Shown here piece by piece: positions 49,389 to 58,669 of a stretch of 64,000 bases of DNA. Each line of letters starts with the position of its first letter. Within the stretch, counting starts at the first letter, position 1. The notes under the pieces are model-generated. The model had not been told where the DNA came from, did no database searches, and was given only the letters and a program-made list of their open reading frames with translations. Source of the stretch: Scandinavium sp036271055 (lineage in GTDB: Bacteria > Pseudomonadota > Gammaproteobacteria > Enterobacterales > Enterobacteriaceae); assembly GCF_036271055.1 (NCBI RefSeq), contig NZ_DATBBJ010000099.1:62001-126000 (forward strand), in the 5' to 3' direction. The position numbers and the translations under genes were made by a program.

Positions 49389-50844
49389 TACAGTCCATCA
49401 GCACCTTAAACGCTCCTTCCATCTCTTCTTCGCGCATCGCCGCAAACCCCATTAGCAGCCCGCGCTGCGCCGCCTCATTCAGGTAATACCGCGACAATGG
49501 CCGCACCAGCACGCCTTTTTCATTGGCACGTTTCGCCAGCGCTACGTCATCACACTTCGCGTCGAGTTTTAACACCAGATGCAACCCGGCGTTATCGTTG
49601 AATTCGCTTAGCGCTTCTTTGCCGAGATAATCGGTAATTAGCCCTGCCAACCGCTGGCGACGACGGGCATACAGCAAACGCATCCTACGGATGTGCGCGG
49701 TGTAATGGCCTTCACGAATAAACAGCGCCAGCGCTTCCTGGTCGAGCAATCGTCCGCTGCGATACAGTTCGGCATGCGCCGTACGCAGCGCCTGCGCCAA
49801 TGGGCGCGGCAGCACCACATACCCGAGGCGCATTCCCGGCCACATGGTTTTGCTGAACGTGCCGATGTAAATTACCGGGGCGTCTTCCACCAGCCCCTGT
49901 AATGCCGGGATGGGCTGGCCGGAAAAGCGAAATTCACTATCGTAATCGTCTTCCACAATCCAACTGCCAGTCTGTTTCGCCAGGGCGAGCAGGCGCTGAC
50001 GGCGCTCAAGGCTCATCACGCAGCCGAGCGGATATTGATGCGACGGCGTGACAAACATCAGACGCGGCGGCGTATCACCCGGCTCAGGTGGATTCATCCC
50101 GCTGAGATCGACGTCTACCGCCTGCAACTTCACGCCGTTCATCTGCAAAACGTTGCGGATCCCCCAATACGCAGGCTCCTCAATCCACGCGCTGTCGCCG
50201 GGGTTGCACAGCATTCGGGAAACCAAATCAATCGCCTGGTGAATCCCTTCGGTGATCAGAATTTGGTCCGGCGTACAGCGTACCGATCGTGCCACGCGCA
50301 GGTATTCCATCAGCGCCTGTTGCAGCGCCAGGCTGCCGCCGGAAGGGCTATAGGAGAGTTGTGTTGCCTGCGGTTTACGGCTGACGCGGGTCTGGATTTT
50401 GCGCAGCAACGCGTGAGGAAATTCATTCACGTCCGGCACGCCGGGCAAAAAAGCGCCCCATTGGCGAGGACTGGCGCGGCTGTGCGTCAGAAGCGCCTGG
50501 CCGCGTTCTGAGAAACTGACGCAGCGGTTGTCGCTGGTGTCAGCTTCATGTCTGCTGGTGGCGAACAGCAGCGCGTCAGGCACTGTTTTTGCCACGAAGG
50601 TGCCGCTGCCGGAACGCGAGACAATGTAGCCCTCTGCCAATAGCTGTTCGTACACAGTAAGCACCGTATTTCGTGACAACCTTAGCTGAGTCGCGAGGTC
50701 GCGCGACGGCGGCAAACGGCTTTGTGGCGGCAGGCTGCCGTCGAGGATCGACAGGCGCACGGCGTTATATAACTTCTTGTGCAATTTGTCGTCGGGCTGT
50801 TCATCCAGACGCAGTTGCAGGAGATCGCACACTAAAGAACGCAA
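49363..50844 (-). CDS. MocR-family (GntR HTH + aminotransferase-like) regulator
   Basis: 493 residues. A GntR winged helix lies at about 20-85 (SRLPPSRDLATQLRLSRNTVLTVYEQL). The C-terminal domain is type I aminotransferase-like, with ITEGIHQAIDLV, EDDYDSEFRF and IYIGTFSKTMWPGMRLGY carrying the PLP-binding Lys. The layout is that of PdxR and GabR. It is divergent from a GABA-type aminotransferase gene with 116 bases between, as GabR is with gabT in Bacillus. Regulation of that gene in response to PLP and an amine is therefore likely but inferred. Confidence 0.88.
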   Translation of the reverse strand: MRSLVCDLLQLRLDEQPDDKLHKKLYNAVRLSILDGSLPPQSRLPPSRDLATQLRLSRNTVLTVYEQLLAEGYIVSRSGSGTFVAKTVPDALLFATSRHEADTSDNRCVSFSERGQALLTHSRASPRQWGAFLPGVPDVNEFPHALLRKIQTRVSRKPQATQLSYSPSGGSLALQQALMEYLRVARSVRCTPDQILITEGIHQAIDLVSRMLCNPGDSAWIEEPAYWGIRNVLQMNGVKLQAVDVDLSGMNPPEPGDTPPRLMFVTPSHQYPLGCVMSLERRQRLLALAKQTGSWIVEDDYDSEFRFSGQPIPALQGLVEDAPVIYIGTFSKTMWPGMRLGYVVLPRPLAQALRTAHAELYRSGRLLDQEALALFIREGHYTAHIRRMRLLYARRRQRLAGLITDYLGKEALSEFNDNAGLHLVLKLDAKCDDVALAKRANEKGVLVRPLSRYYLNEAAQRGLLMGFAAMREEEMEGAFKVLMDCIKNESPTA

Positions 50845-50960
50845 TTGGATCCCTCAATTATTCAAAACTGGTACTCGATTATAGGACCGCTCACAGAGTA
50901 AAACACTCATATTGTTTCAAAGTTGTTAACACTAAACGAATCTGTGATGGGGTAAGGTCG

Positions 50961-52226
50961 ATGAAAAACAATGAACTGAATCAGCGCCGTTTGCAGGCGA
51001 CACCGCGTGGCATTGGCGTCATGTGTGGTTTTTATGCCGAGAAAGCGGAAAACGCCACCCTGTGGGACGTGGAAGGCAACGAAGTGATCGATTTTGCTGC
51101 CGGGATCGCGGTGCTGAACACCGGTCATCGTCATCCAAAAATCGTGGCGGCGATTGAAAAGCAGCTGCAAGCCTTTACCCATACCGCGTACCAGATTGTT
51201 CCTTACGAAAGTTACGTCTCGCTTGCAGAGCGCATTAACGAACGCGCTCCGGTGAAGGGCCCGGCGAAAACGGCATTCTTCTCAACGGGTGCGGAAGCGG
51301 TCGAAAACGCGGTGAAAATTGCTCGCGCATACACTAAACGTCCTGGTCTCATCACCTTTGGCGGCGGTTTCCACGGTCGTACTTTTATGACTATGGCGCT
51401 GACCGGCAAAGTGGCACCGTACAAAATTGGTTTCGGCCCGTTCCCGGGTTCTGTTTATCACGGTCAGTACCCGAATGCGGCGCATGGCGTGAGCACGGCT
51501 GACGCGCTGAAAAGCCTGGATCGTATTTTCAAAGCGGATATCGCAGCCGATCAAGTAGCGGCGATTATTCTGGAGCCCGTGCAGGGCGAGGGCGGTTTCA
51601 ACGTTGCACCGGCCGACTTCATGCAGGGCCTGCGCAAACTGTGTGATACCCACGGAATTCTGCTGATTGCCGATGAAGTGCAGACCGGTTTTGCCCGTAC
51701 CGGGAAACTGTTTGCGATGGAACATTACGACGTGAAACCCGACCTGATCACCATGGCGAAAAGCCTCGCTGGCGGGATGCCGCTGTCCGCAGTTGCAGGG
51801 CGTGCGGAAGTGATGGACGCACCAGCACCAGGCGGTCTGGGCGGTACTTACGCCGGTAACCCACTGGCGGTAGCTGCGGCCCACGCGGTGCTCGATATCA
51901 TCGACGAAGAAAAGCTGTGCGCGCGTGCTGCTGAGCTGGGCCATCATCTGGTGGAAGTGCTGAAAAGCGCTAAAGCCGATTGCCCGCATATTGTTGATGT
52001 GCGTGCGCAGGGTTCCATGGTCGCCGTCGAATTCAACGACCCGCAGACCGGCGAGCCGTCTCCTGAATTCACTAAACAGGTGCAGGAAAAGGCGATGAAA
52101 GAGGGCCTGCTGCTGCTGAGCTGTGGTGTTTACGGCAACGTGATTCGTTTTCTTTACCCTCTCACCATCCCTGAAGTCCAGTTCCGCAAGGCGCTGGAGA
52201 TTATTCGCCGCTCTCTCAGCCAGTAA
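50961..52226 (+). CDS. 4-aminobutyrate aminotransferase, PuuE/GabT type
   Basis: 421 residues (PuuE length) from ATG 50961. Class III aminotransferase motifs: TGAEAVENAVKIARAYT, EPVQGEGGFN, DEVQTGFARTGKLF and the PLP lysine in MAKSLAGGMPLS. It looks closer to PuuE than to GabT of E. coli (YQIVPYESYVSLAE, GVYGNVIRFLYPLTIPE). It converts GABA and 2-oxoglutarate to succinate semialdehyde and glutamate. No dehydrogenase gene is adjacent, so the product must be handled elsewhere. Confidence 0.9.
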   Translation: MKNNELNQRRLQATPRGIGVMCGFYAEKAENATLWDVEGNEVIDFAAGIAVLNTGHRHPKIVAAIEKQLQAFTHTAYQIVPYESYVSLAERINERAPVKGPAKTAFFSTGAEAVENAVKIARAYTKRPGLITFGGGFHGRTFMTMALTGKVAPYKIGFGPFPGSVYHGQYPNAAHGVSTADALKSLDRIFKADIAADQVAAIILEPVQGEGGFNVAPADFMQGLRKLCDTHGILLIADEVQTGFARTGKLFAMEHYDVKPDLITMAKSLAGGMPLSAVAGRAEVMDAPAPGGLGGTYAGNPLAVAAAHAVLDIIDEEKLCARAAELGHHLVEVLKSAKADCPHIVDVRAQGSMVAVEFNDPQTGEPSPEFTKQVQEKAMKEGLLLLSCGVYGNVIRFLYPLTIPEVQFRKALEIIRRSLSQ

Positions 52227-52248
52227 TGGCGTTGTTGCTTAAATGCAT

Positions 52249-52277
52249 TGGCCGCTCCTGTGAGTGGCCATTTTTTT
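52249..52277 (+). terminator. Terminator after the aminotransferase gene
   Basis: Stem TGGCCGCTC / GAGTGGCCA (one G-T pair, 52249-52257 and 52262-52270) followed by TTTTTTT. Confidence 0.9.
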
Positions 52278-52449
52278 GTCACGTTTCTGTTACATAACCC
52301 TCAAAATTCTCGTTCCAATTAGCAAAAAATCGGGTATGTTTTAGCAGAGTATGCTGCAAAGGCGCGGCTGGCAGACCTAAAACCGAAATAAAGCGCCACA
52401 TAACAACATCACAACAAAAGCAATCACCATCACAATGGGGAATCTCAGG

Positions 52450-53553
52450 ATGAAAATGAAGGGTAAAGCGTTACTGGCAGGATGTATCGCGTTAGCAATG
52501 AGCCACGTGGCTATGGCTGACGATATTAAAATTGCCGTCGTGGGAGCGATGTCAGGTCCGGTAGCGCAGTACGGCGATCAGGAGTTCACAGGGGCGGAAC
52601 AGGCTGTCGCCGATATTAATGCCAAGGGCGGCATCAAAGGCAACAAGCTTTCCATCGTAAAATATGACGATGCCTGCGACCCGAAACAAGCGGTGGCGGT
52701 AGCGAACAAAGTCGTGAACGATGGCATCAAATACGTTATCGGTCACCTCTGCTCCTCTTCCACGCAGCCAGCGTCTGACATTTATGAAGACGAAGGCATT
52801 CTGATGATCACCCCAGCGGCGACCGCACCAGAGCTGACCGCGCGTGGCTACAACCTGATTCTGCGTACCACCGGTCTGGACTCCGATCAGGGCCCAACGG
52901 CGGCAAAATACATCATCAACACCGTGAAGCCGAAGCGCATCGCGATTGTGCATGACAAACAACAGTACGGCGAAGGTCTGGCGCGTGCGGTTCAGGATTC
53001 CCTGAAAAAAGGCAACGCCAACGTGGTGTTCTTCGACGGTATCACTGCCGGTGAGAAAGATTTCTCAACGCTTGTGGCGCGTCTGAAGAAAGAAAATATC
53101 GACTTCGTTTACTACGGCGGTTATCACCCGGAAATGGGTCAGATCCTGCGCCAGGCGCGCGCTGCGGGTCTGAAAACACAGTTCATGGGCCCTGAAGGTG
53201 TGGCGAACGTGTCACTGTCTAACATTGCCGGTGAATCTGCGGAAGGCCTGCTGGTGACGAAGCCGAAGAACTACGATCAGGTTCCGGCGAACAAACCGGT
53301 TGTTGATGCAATCAAAGCCAAGAAACAGGATCCAAGCGGTGCGTTTGTATGGACCACTTATGCAGCGCTGCAGTCGCTGTCTGCTGGTCTGAACCAGAGC
53401 GACGATCCGGCGAAAATTGCAGAATGGCTGAAAGCCAACAAAGTCGACACCGTCATGGGTCCACTGACCTGGGATAAAAAAGGCGACCTGAAAGGCTTCG
53501 AGTTCGGCGTGTTTACGTGGCATGCCAACGGCACGGCGACCGACGCCAAGTAA
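52450..53553 (+). CDS. livJ: Leucine/isoleucine/valine-binding protein LivJ
   Basis: 367 residues from ATG 52450 (MKMKGKALLAGCIALAMSHV), the E. coli length; an ATG five codons upstream is not needed. Signal peptide cleaves after MAMA. Binding-protein fold with GHLCSSSTQPASDIYEDEG and ITAGEKDFSTLVARLKKENIDFVYYGGYHPEMGQ. It delivers Leu, Ile and Val to LivHMGF. In E. coli it is controlled by Lrp and the sRNA GcvB. Confidence 0.97.
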   Translation: MKMKGKALLAGCIALAMSHVAMADDIKIAVVGAMSGPVAQYGDQEFTGAEQAVADINAKGGIKGNKLSIVKYDDACDPKQAVAVANKVVNDGIKYVIGHLCSSSTQPASDIYEDEGILMITPAATAPELTARGYNLILRTTGLDSDQGPTAAKYIINTVKPKRIAIVHDKQQYGEGLARAVQDSLKKGNANVVFFDGITAGEKDFSTLVARLKKENIDFVYYGGYHPEMGQILRQARAAGLKTQFMGPEGVANVSLSNIAGESAEGLLVTKPKNYDQVPANKPVVDAIKAKKQDPSGAFVWTTYAALQSLSAGLNQSDDPAKIAEWLKANKVDTVMGPLTWDKKGDLKGFEFGVFTWHANGTATDAK

Positions 53554-53679
53554 ATTTCCCCGCGTCTTTCGCACTGCAAATACGTTGGCTGCGTTATTCA
53601 ACCCCGGTCACTTACTTGAGTAAGCTCCCGGGGATTTCATAACTTGCCGCCTTTTTGCAGCACGAAATTCTTGGGAAAT
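53554..53679. repeat. ERIC element (126 bp) directly after livJ
   Basis: An imperfect palindrome whose core reads CCCCGGTCACTTACT ... AGTAAGCTCCCGGGGATT, matching the conserved ERIC core (the ERIC1R and ERIC2 primer sites). Outer arms ATTTCCC (53554) and GGGAAAT (53673) and inner GCACTGCAAA / TTTTTGCAGC pair. The size equals the ERIC consensus. Confidence 0.88.
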
Positions 53680-53691
53680 AAGCAACAAAAT

Positions 53692-53726
53692 GTGGGCCGG
53701 GTAAGGCGAAGCCGCCACTCGGCTTT
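53692..53726. repeat. REP element between livJ and panM
   Basis: GGGCCGGGTAAGGCGAAGCC followed by GCCACTCGGC and a T-run. It may also terminate transcription from the livJ side, as panM is convergent. Confidence 0.75.
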
Positions 53727-53727
53727 T

Positions 53728-54111
53728 TTATCTCTTCTGCCAGCCACTTCTCTGCACGGTAAATCCAACTGCCAGCATAAACGCACCCATCGCGGTTTTG
53801 TCTTCCACGCCAATCTCCGTCATCGACCAACTGTCGATCGCCGGATTCATACGTAACACTTCTTCAATCAAATATTGCCCCACGCCGCGACGGCGGGTGA
53901 TTTCGCGAATGCGCAGAGAATCCAGCGCGCCCTGACTGCATTTTAGCGTCACACGCACGGCACCTAACAGCCTTTCATTAAAACGTGCGGCATAGATCCG
54001 ATGCTCATCATCCATCTGTAAAGACGATGAACTGTACTCCGGCCAGATCTTGCCAAGATCGATATGGTCCTGCTCGCTGAGCGTGGTCAGCCTGACGATA
54101 GTCAGTTTCAT
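53728..54111 (-). CDS. panM: PanD maturation factor PanM (PanZ), GNAT family
   Basis: 127 residues, as in E. coli. GNAT acetyl-CoA-binding segment ITRRRGVGQYLIEEVL. It promotes self-cleavage of aspartate decarboxylase PanD and, with CoA, regulates pantothenate synthesis. Position between livJ and livK is conserved. Confidence 0.95.
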   Translation of the reverse strand: MKLTIVRLTTLSEQDHIDLGKIWPEYSSSSLQMDDEHRIYAARFNERLLGAVRVTLKCSQGALDSLRIREITRRRGVGQYLIEEVLRMNPAIDSWSMTEIGVEDKTAMGAFMLAVGFTVQRSGWQKR

Positions 54112-54531
54112 GTGAAGCCACCTGTAAAAAAGAATGCCCTCAGTTTATCCAATTTCTCGATTCGCCGATTTCTATTTTTATGCTGAATGACAGGGGATTC
54201 GTTTTCTCCTGATTCCAGCAGCAGAGCAATGCGTCATGGATCGAAAAATAGGCAGAATTTTAACCTGAAAGGTAGTGTTTTATTCGGCTCTTTGTACCCT
54301 TATTTTATGCTGAAAACTGCGCTTTTTTTTGTTTATCTCCAGCAAAATACAGAATATTATCTTTGCTTAATCGACTGAAAAATAGAGATTTTAGTCTGGT
54401 TCTTTGCAAAAAGCATCGCTAAACCATTAAAGAGACTGGTAAAAATAGCGAAGTACAGTAAAAGTACAGAATGCTTTTTAACCTTATAAATACAAAATTT
54501 ATACAAATTACATCACGAGGGGATTGAAAGA
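54112..54531. other. panM-livK intergenic region
   Basis: 420 bases, AT-rich, holding the divergent promoters of panM and livK. Nothing else coding is supported; a 63-codon frame (54187-54378) lacks a good ribosome binding site. In E. coli Lrp acts in this region; I cannot place a site with confidence. Confidence 0.5.
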
Positions 54532-55641
54532 ATGAAACGGAATGCAAAAACATTGATTGCGGGAATGATTGCACTGGCAATGTCGCAGTCCGCTTTAGCA
54601 AAAGACATCAAGGTGGCGGTCATTGGCGCCATGTCCGGCCCGGTGGCTCAATGGGGTGACATGGAATTCAACGGTGCGCGCCAGGCGATCAAAGACATCA
54701 ACGCCGCTGGCGGTATCAAAGGCGACAAACTGGTTGCCGTGGAATACGACGATGCCTGCGATCCGAAACAAGCCGTAGCGGTTGCCAACAAAGTGGTCAA
54801 CGACGGCATCAAATACGTGATTGGCCACCTGTGCTCCTCTTCTACTCAGCCCGCGTCCGATATCTATGAAGACGAAGGCATCATGATGATCACCCCTGGC
54901 GCGACCAACCCGGAGCTGACGCAGCGCGGCTACCAGTTCATCATGCGTACCGCTGGCCTGGATTCTTCGCAGGGTCCAACCGCAGCGAAATACATTCTCG
55001 ATAAAGTGAAGCCGCAACGCATCGCGATCATTCATGACAAACAGCAGTATGGCGAAGGCCTGGCGCGCTCCGTACAGGACAGCCTGAAAAAAGGCGGCGC
55101 TAACGTGGTGTTCTTCGACGGTATCACCGCCGGGGAAAAAGACTTCTCTGCGCTGGTCGCTCGTCTGCAAAAAGAAAATATCGATTTCGTTTACTACGGC
55201 GGTTACTACCCGGAAATGGGGCAGATCCTGCGCCAGGCGCGGTCTGTTGGTTTGAAAACACAGTTCATGGGCCCGGAAGGTGTGGGTAACGCATCGCTGT
55301 CCAACATCGCGGGTGCAGCGGGCGAGGGCATGCTGGTGACGATGCCAAAACGTTATGACCAGGATCCAGCCAACAAAGCGATTGTGGATGCGCTGAAAGC
55401 TGAGAAGAAAGATCCGAGCGGTCCGTATGTGTGGATCACTTACGCCGCTGTGCAGTCTCTGGCGACCGCCATGGACCGTACCAGCAGCGAAGATCCGCAG
55501 GCGCTGGTAAAAGATTTAAAAGAGCACGGCGCGAAAACCGTGATTGGGCCGCTGAACTGGGATGAGAAAGGCGATCTGAAGGGATTTGAATTTGGTGTCT
55601 TCCAGTGGCATGCGGACGGTTCGTCCAGCGTCGCCAAATAA
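54532..55641 (+). CDS. livK: Leucine-specific binding protein LivK
   Basis: 369 residues, signal peptide MKRNAKTLIAGMIALAMSQS ending at SALA. Paralogue of LivJ with the same GHLCSSSTQPASDIYEDEG block. It brings leucine to LivHMGF. GGGGATTGAAAGA precedes the start. Confidence 0.97.
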   Translation: MKRNAKTLIAGMIALAMSQSALAKDIKVAVIGAMSGPVAQWGDMEFNGARQAIKDINAAGGIKGDKLVAVEYDDACDPKQAVAVANKVVNDGIKYVIGHLCSSSTQPASDIYEDEGIMMITPGATNPELTQRGYQFIMRTAGLDSSQGPTAAKYILDKVKPQRIAIIHDKQQYGEGLARSVQDSLKKGGANVVFFDGITAGEKDFSALVARLQKENIDFVYYGGYYPEMGQILRQARSVGLKTQFMGPEGVGNASLSNIAGAAGEGMLVTMPKRYDQDPANKAIVDALKAEKKDPSGPYVWITYAAVQSLATAMDRTSSEDPQALVKDLKEHGAKTVIGPLNWDEKGDLKGFEFGVFQWHADGSSSVAK

Positions 55642-55703
55642 GAAGAAGACGAGTAATTCCTCCGCCCGTTTACCTGCCGGGCGGATATAAAAAGGTTACC
55701 TTT

Positions 55704-56630
55704 ATGTCAGAGCAGTTCCTTTATTTCCTGCAGCAGATGTTTAACGGCGTCACGCTGGGCAGCACCTACGCGCTGATCGCCATCGGTTACACCATGGTGT
55801 ACGGCATTATCGGCATGATCAACTTCGCCCACGGCGAGGTGTACATGATTGGCAGCTATGTGTCGTTCATGATCATCGCCGCGCTGATGATGATGGGCAT
55901 CGACACCGGCTGGCTGCTGGTCGGCGCTGGATTTGTTGGTGCAATTATTATTGCCAGCGCCTATGGCTGGAGCATTGAGCGCGTGGCTTATCGCCCGGTG
56001 CGTAGCTCCAAACGTTTGATTGCATTGATTTCCGCCATCGGGATGTCCATCTTCCTGCAAAACTACGTCAGCCTGACAGAAGGTTCGCGCGACATCGCAC
56101 TGCCGAGCCTGTTTAACGGTCAGTGGATTGTCGGTGCCAGCGAGAACTTCTCTGCCTCCATCACCACCATGCAGCTCGTTATCTGGGTCGTGACCTTTGT
56201 GGCGATGTTGGCTCTGACCGTATTCATTCGTTACTCCCGTATGGGTCGCGCATGTCGCGCTTGCGCGGAAGACCTGAAAATGGCGAGTCTGCTTGGCATC
56301 AACACCGACCGCGTGATTGCCCTGACGTTTGTCATCGGTGCCGCAATGGCAGCCGTTGCTGGCGTGCTGCTCGGTCAGTTCTATGGCGTGATTAACCCGT
56401 ACATTGGCTTTATGGCCGGGATGAAAGCCTTCACCGCCGCTGTGCTTGGCGGTATCGGCAGCATTCCTGGAGCAATGATTGGCGGCCTGATTCTGGGTGT
56501 GGCCGAAGCGCTTTCCTCCGCATATCTCAGTACCGAATACAAAGACGTGGTGTCGTTCGCGCTGCTGATTGTGGTGCTGTTGGTGATGCCGACCGGGATC
56601 CTGGGTCGTCCGGAGGTAGAAAAAGTATGA
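55704..56630 (+). CDS. livH: Branched-chain amino acid ABC transporter permease LivH
   Basis: 308 residues from ATG 55704 (MSEQFLYFLQQMFNGVTLGS), the E. coli length; the upstream frame to 55605 overlaps livK and is not used. About eight membrane helices with GVINPYIGFMAGMKAFTAAVLGGIGSIPGA. Overlaps livM by four bases. Confidence 0.97.
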   Translation: MSEQFLYFLQQMFNGVTLGSTYALIAIGYTMVYGIIGMINFAHGEVYMIGSYVSFMIIAALMMMGIDTGWLLVGAGFVGAIIIASAYGWSIERVAYRPVRSSKRLIALISAIGMSIFLQNYVSLTEGSRDIALPSLFNGQWIVGASENFSASITTMQLVIWVVTFVAMLALTVFIRYSRMGRACRACAEDLKMASLLGINTDRVIALTFVIGAAMAAVAGVLLGQFYGVINPYIGFMAGMKAFTAAVLGGIGSIPGAMIGGLILGVAEALSSAYLSTEYKDVVSFALLIVVLLVMPTGILGRPEVEKV

Positions 56631-57904
56631 AACCGATGCATTTTGCGATGGCGCTGTTGTCAGCCGCCATGTTCTTCGTGCTGGCGGGCGTCTTCATGGG
56701 CGTTCAGCTGGAACTGAGCGGAACTAAGCTGGTGGTTGATACCGCCGCTGATATCCGCTGGCAGTGGATTTTCATCGGCACTGCGGTGGTGTTTTTCTTC
56801 CAGATGCTGCGCCCGCTGGTGCAGAAGGGCATGAAAAACGTCTCCGGGCCGAAGTTTGTTCTGCCTGCCATTGACGGCTCCACTGTTAAACAAAAGCTGT
56901 TCCTGATTGCCCTGCTGGTGATTGCGGTGGCGTGGCCGTTTATGGTGTCTCGCGGCACTATCGACATCGCGACGCTGACCATGATCTACATTATTTTGGG
57001 CCTTGGCCTGAACGTGGTGGTTGGGCTGTCTGGTCTGCTGGTGCTGGGATACGGCGGTTTCTACGCTATCGGCGCGTACACTTTTGCGCTGCTGAATCAC
57101 TATTACGGTCTCGGTTTCTGGACCTGCTTGCCGCTGGCGGGCCTGGTTTCGGCGGCAGCGGGCTTCCTGCTCGGCTTCCCGGTGTTGCGCTTGCGTGGTG
57201 ACTATCTGGCGATTGTGACCCTCGGCTTCGGCGAGATTGTACGTATTTTGCTGCTCAACAATACCGAAATTACCGGCGGCCCGAACGGCATCAGCCAGAT
57301 CCCGAAACCAACGCTGTTTGGTCTGGAATTCAGCCGTACCGCGCGCGAAGGTGGCTGGGATACATTCAGCAATTTCTTCCACGTGAAATATGACCCGAAT
57401 GACCGCGTGATTTTCCTCTATCTGGTGGCGCTGTTGCTGGTGGTGCTGTCACTGTTTGTGATTAACCGCCTGCTGCGTATGCCGCTGGGGCGCGCGTGGG
57501 AAGCGCTGCGTGAAGATGAAATCGCTTGTCGCTCGCTGGGCCTGAACCCGACGCGCATCAAGCTGACGGCGTTCACCATCAGCGCCGCGTTTGCCGGTTT
57601 TGCCGGTACGCTGTTCGCCGCGCGTCAGGGCTTCGTCAGCCCGGAATCCTTCACCTTCGCGGAATCGGCGTTTGTGTTAGCGATTGTGGTGCTCGGCGGG
57701 ATGGGTTCACAGTTCGCAGTGATCCTGGCGGCAGTGCTGCTGGTGGTGTCGCGTGAACTGATGCGTGATTTCAACGAATACAGCATGTTAATGCTGGGTG
57801 GTTTGATGGTTCTGATGATGATCTGGCGTCCACAAGGCTTGCTGCCGATGACCCGTCCACAGCTGAAACTGAAAAACGGGAAGACCAAAGGAGAGCAGGC
57901 ATGA
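56627..57904 (+). CDS. livM: Branched-chain amino acid ABC transporter permease LivM
   Basis: 425 residues, the E. coli length, with an N-terminal extra pair of helices and a permease core (GLSGLLVLGYGGFYAIGAY; LGGMGSQFAVILAAVLL). Overlaps livH and livG by four bases each. Confidence 0.97.
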   Translation: MKPMHFAMALLSAAMFFVLAGVFMGVQLELSGTKLVVDTAADIRWQWIFIGTAVVFFFQMLRPLVQKGMKNVSGPKFVLPAIDGSTVKQKLFLIALLVIAVAWPFMVSRGTIDIATLTMIYIILGLGLNVVVGLSGLLVLGYGGFYAIGAYTFALLNHYYGLGFWTCLPLAGLVSAAAGFLLGFPVLRLRGDYLAIVTLGFGEIVRILLLNNTEITGGPNGISQIPKPTLFGLEFSRTAREGGWDTFSNFFHVKYDPNDRVIFLYLVALLLVVLSLFVINRLLRMPLGRAWEALREDEIACRSLGLNPTRIKLTAFTISAAFAGFAGTLFAARQGFVSPESFTFAESAFVLAIVVLGGMGSQFAVILAAVLLVVSRELMRDFNEYSMLMLGGLMVLMMIWRPQGLLPMTRPQLKLKNGKTKGEQA

Positions 57905-58668
57905 GTCAGCCATTATTATCCGTTAACGGTTTGATGATGCGTTTTGGCGGCCTGCTGGCGGTCAACAACGTTAATCTCGAACTGCATCCACAGGAAATCG
58001 TTTCACTGATTGGCCCGAACGGTGCGGGCAAAACCACCGTGTTTAACTGCCTGACCGGTTTCTACAAACCTACGGGCGGCAGCATTATGCTGCGTGATAA
58101 ACACCTTGAAGGCCTGCCGGGCCAGCAAATCGCGCAAATGGGCGTGGTGCGTACTTTCCAGCACGTGCGCCTGTTCCGTGAAATGACGGTGATCGAAAAC
58201 CTGCTGGTGGCACAACATAAGCAGTTAAAAAGCGGCCTGTTCTCCGGGCTGCTGAAAACGCCTGCCTTCCGTAACGCGCAGAGCGAAGCGCTGGACAGGG
58301 CCGCAACCTGGCTTGAGCGTATCGGCCTGTTGCAGCACGCCAACCGTCAGGCGAGCAACCTTGCTTACGGTGACCAGCGTCGTCTGGAAATCGCGCGCTG
58401 CATGGTGACGCAGCCGGAAATCCTGATGCTGGATGAACCGGCGGCAGGGTTGAACCCGAAAGAAACCAAAGAGCTGGATGAGCTGATCGCTGAACTGCGA
58501 AGCCATCACAACACCACTATCTTGTTGATTGAACACGACATGAAGCTGGTGATGGGTATTTCCGACCGCATTTACGTTGTGAATCAGGGCACGCCATTGG
58601 CGAACGGCACGCCAGAGGAAATCCGTAATAACCCTGACGTTATACGTGCATATTTGGGCGAGGCATAA
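57901..58668 (+). CDS. livG: Branched-chain amino acid ABC transporter ATPase LivG
   Basis: 255 residues: Walker A GPNGAGKTT, signature LAYGDQRR, Walker B ILMLDEPAAG. One of the two ATPases of the LIV system. Confidence 0.97.
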   Translation: MSQPLLSVNGLMMRFGGLLAVNNVNLELHPQEIVSLIGPNGAGKTTVFNCLTGFYKPTGGSIMLRDKHLEGLPGQQIAQMGVVRTFQHVRLFREMTVIENLLVAQHKQLKSGLFSGLLKTPAFRNAQSEALDRAATWLERIGLLQHANRQASNLAYGDQRRLEIARCMVTQPEILMLDEPAAGLNPKETKELDELIAELRSHHNTTILLIEHDMKLVMGISDRIYVVNQGTPLANGTPEEIRNNPDVIRAYLGEA

Positions 58669-58669
58669 G

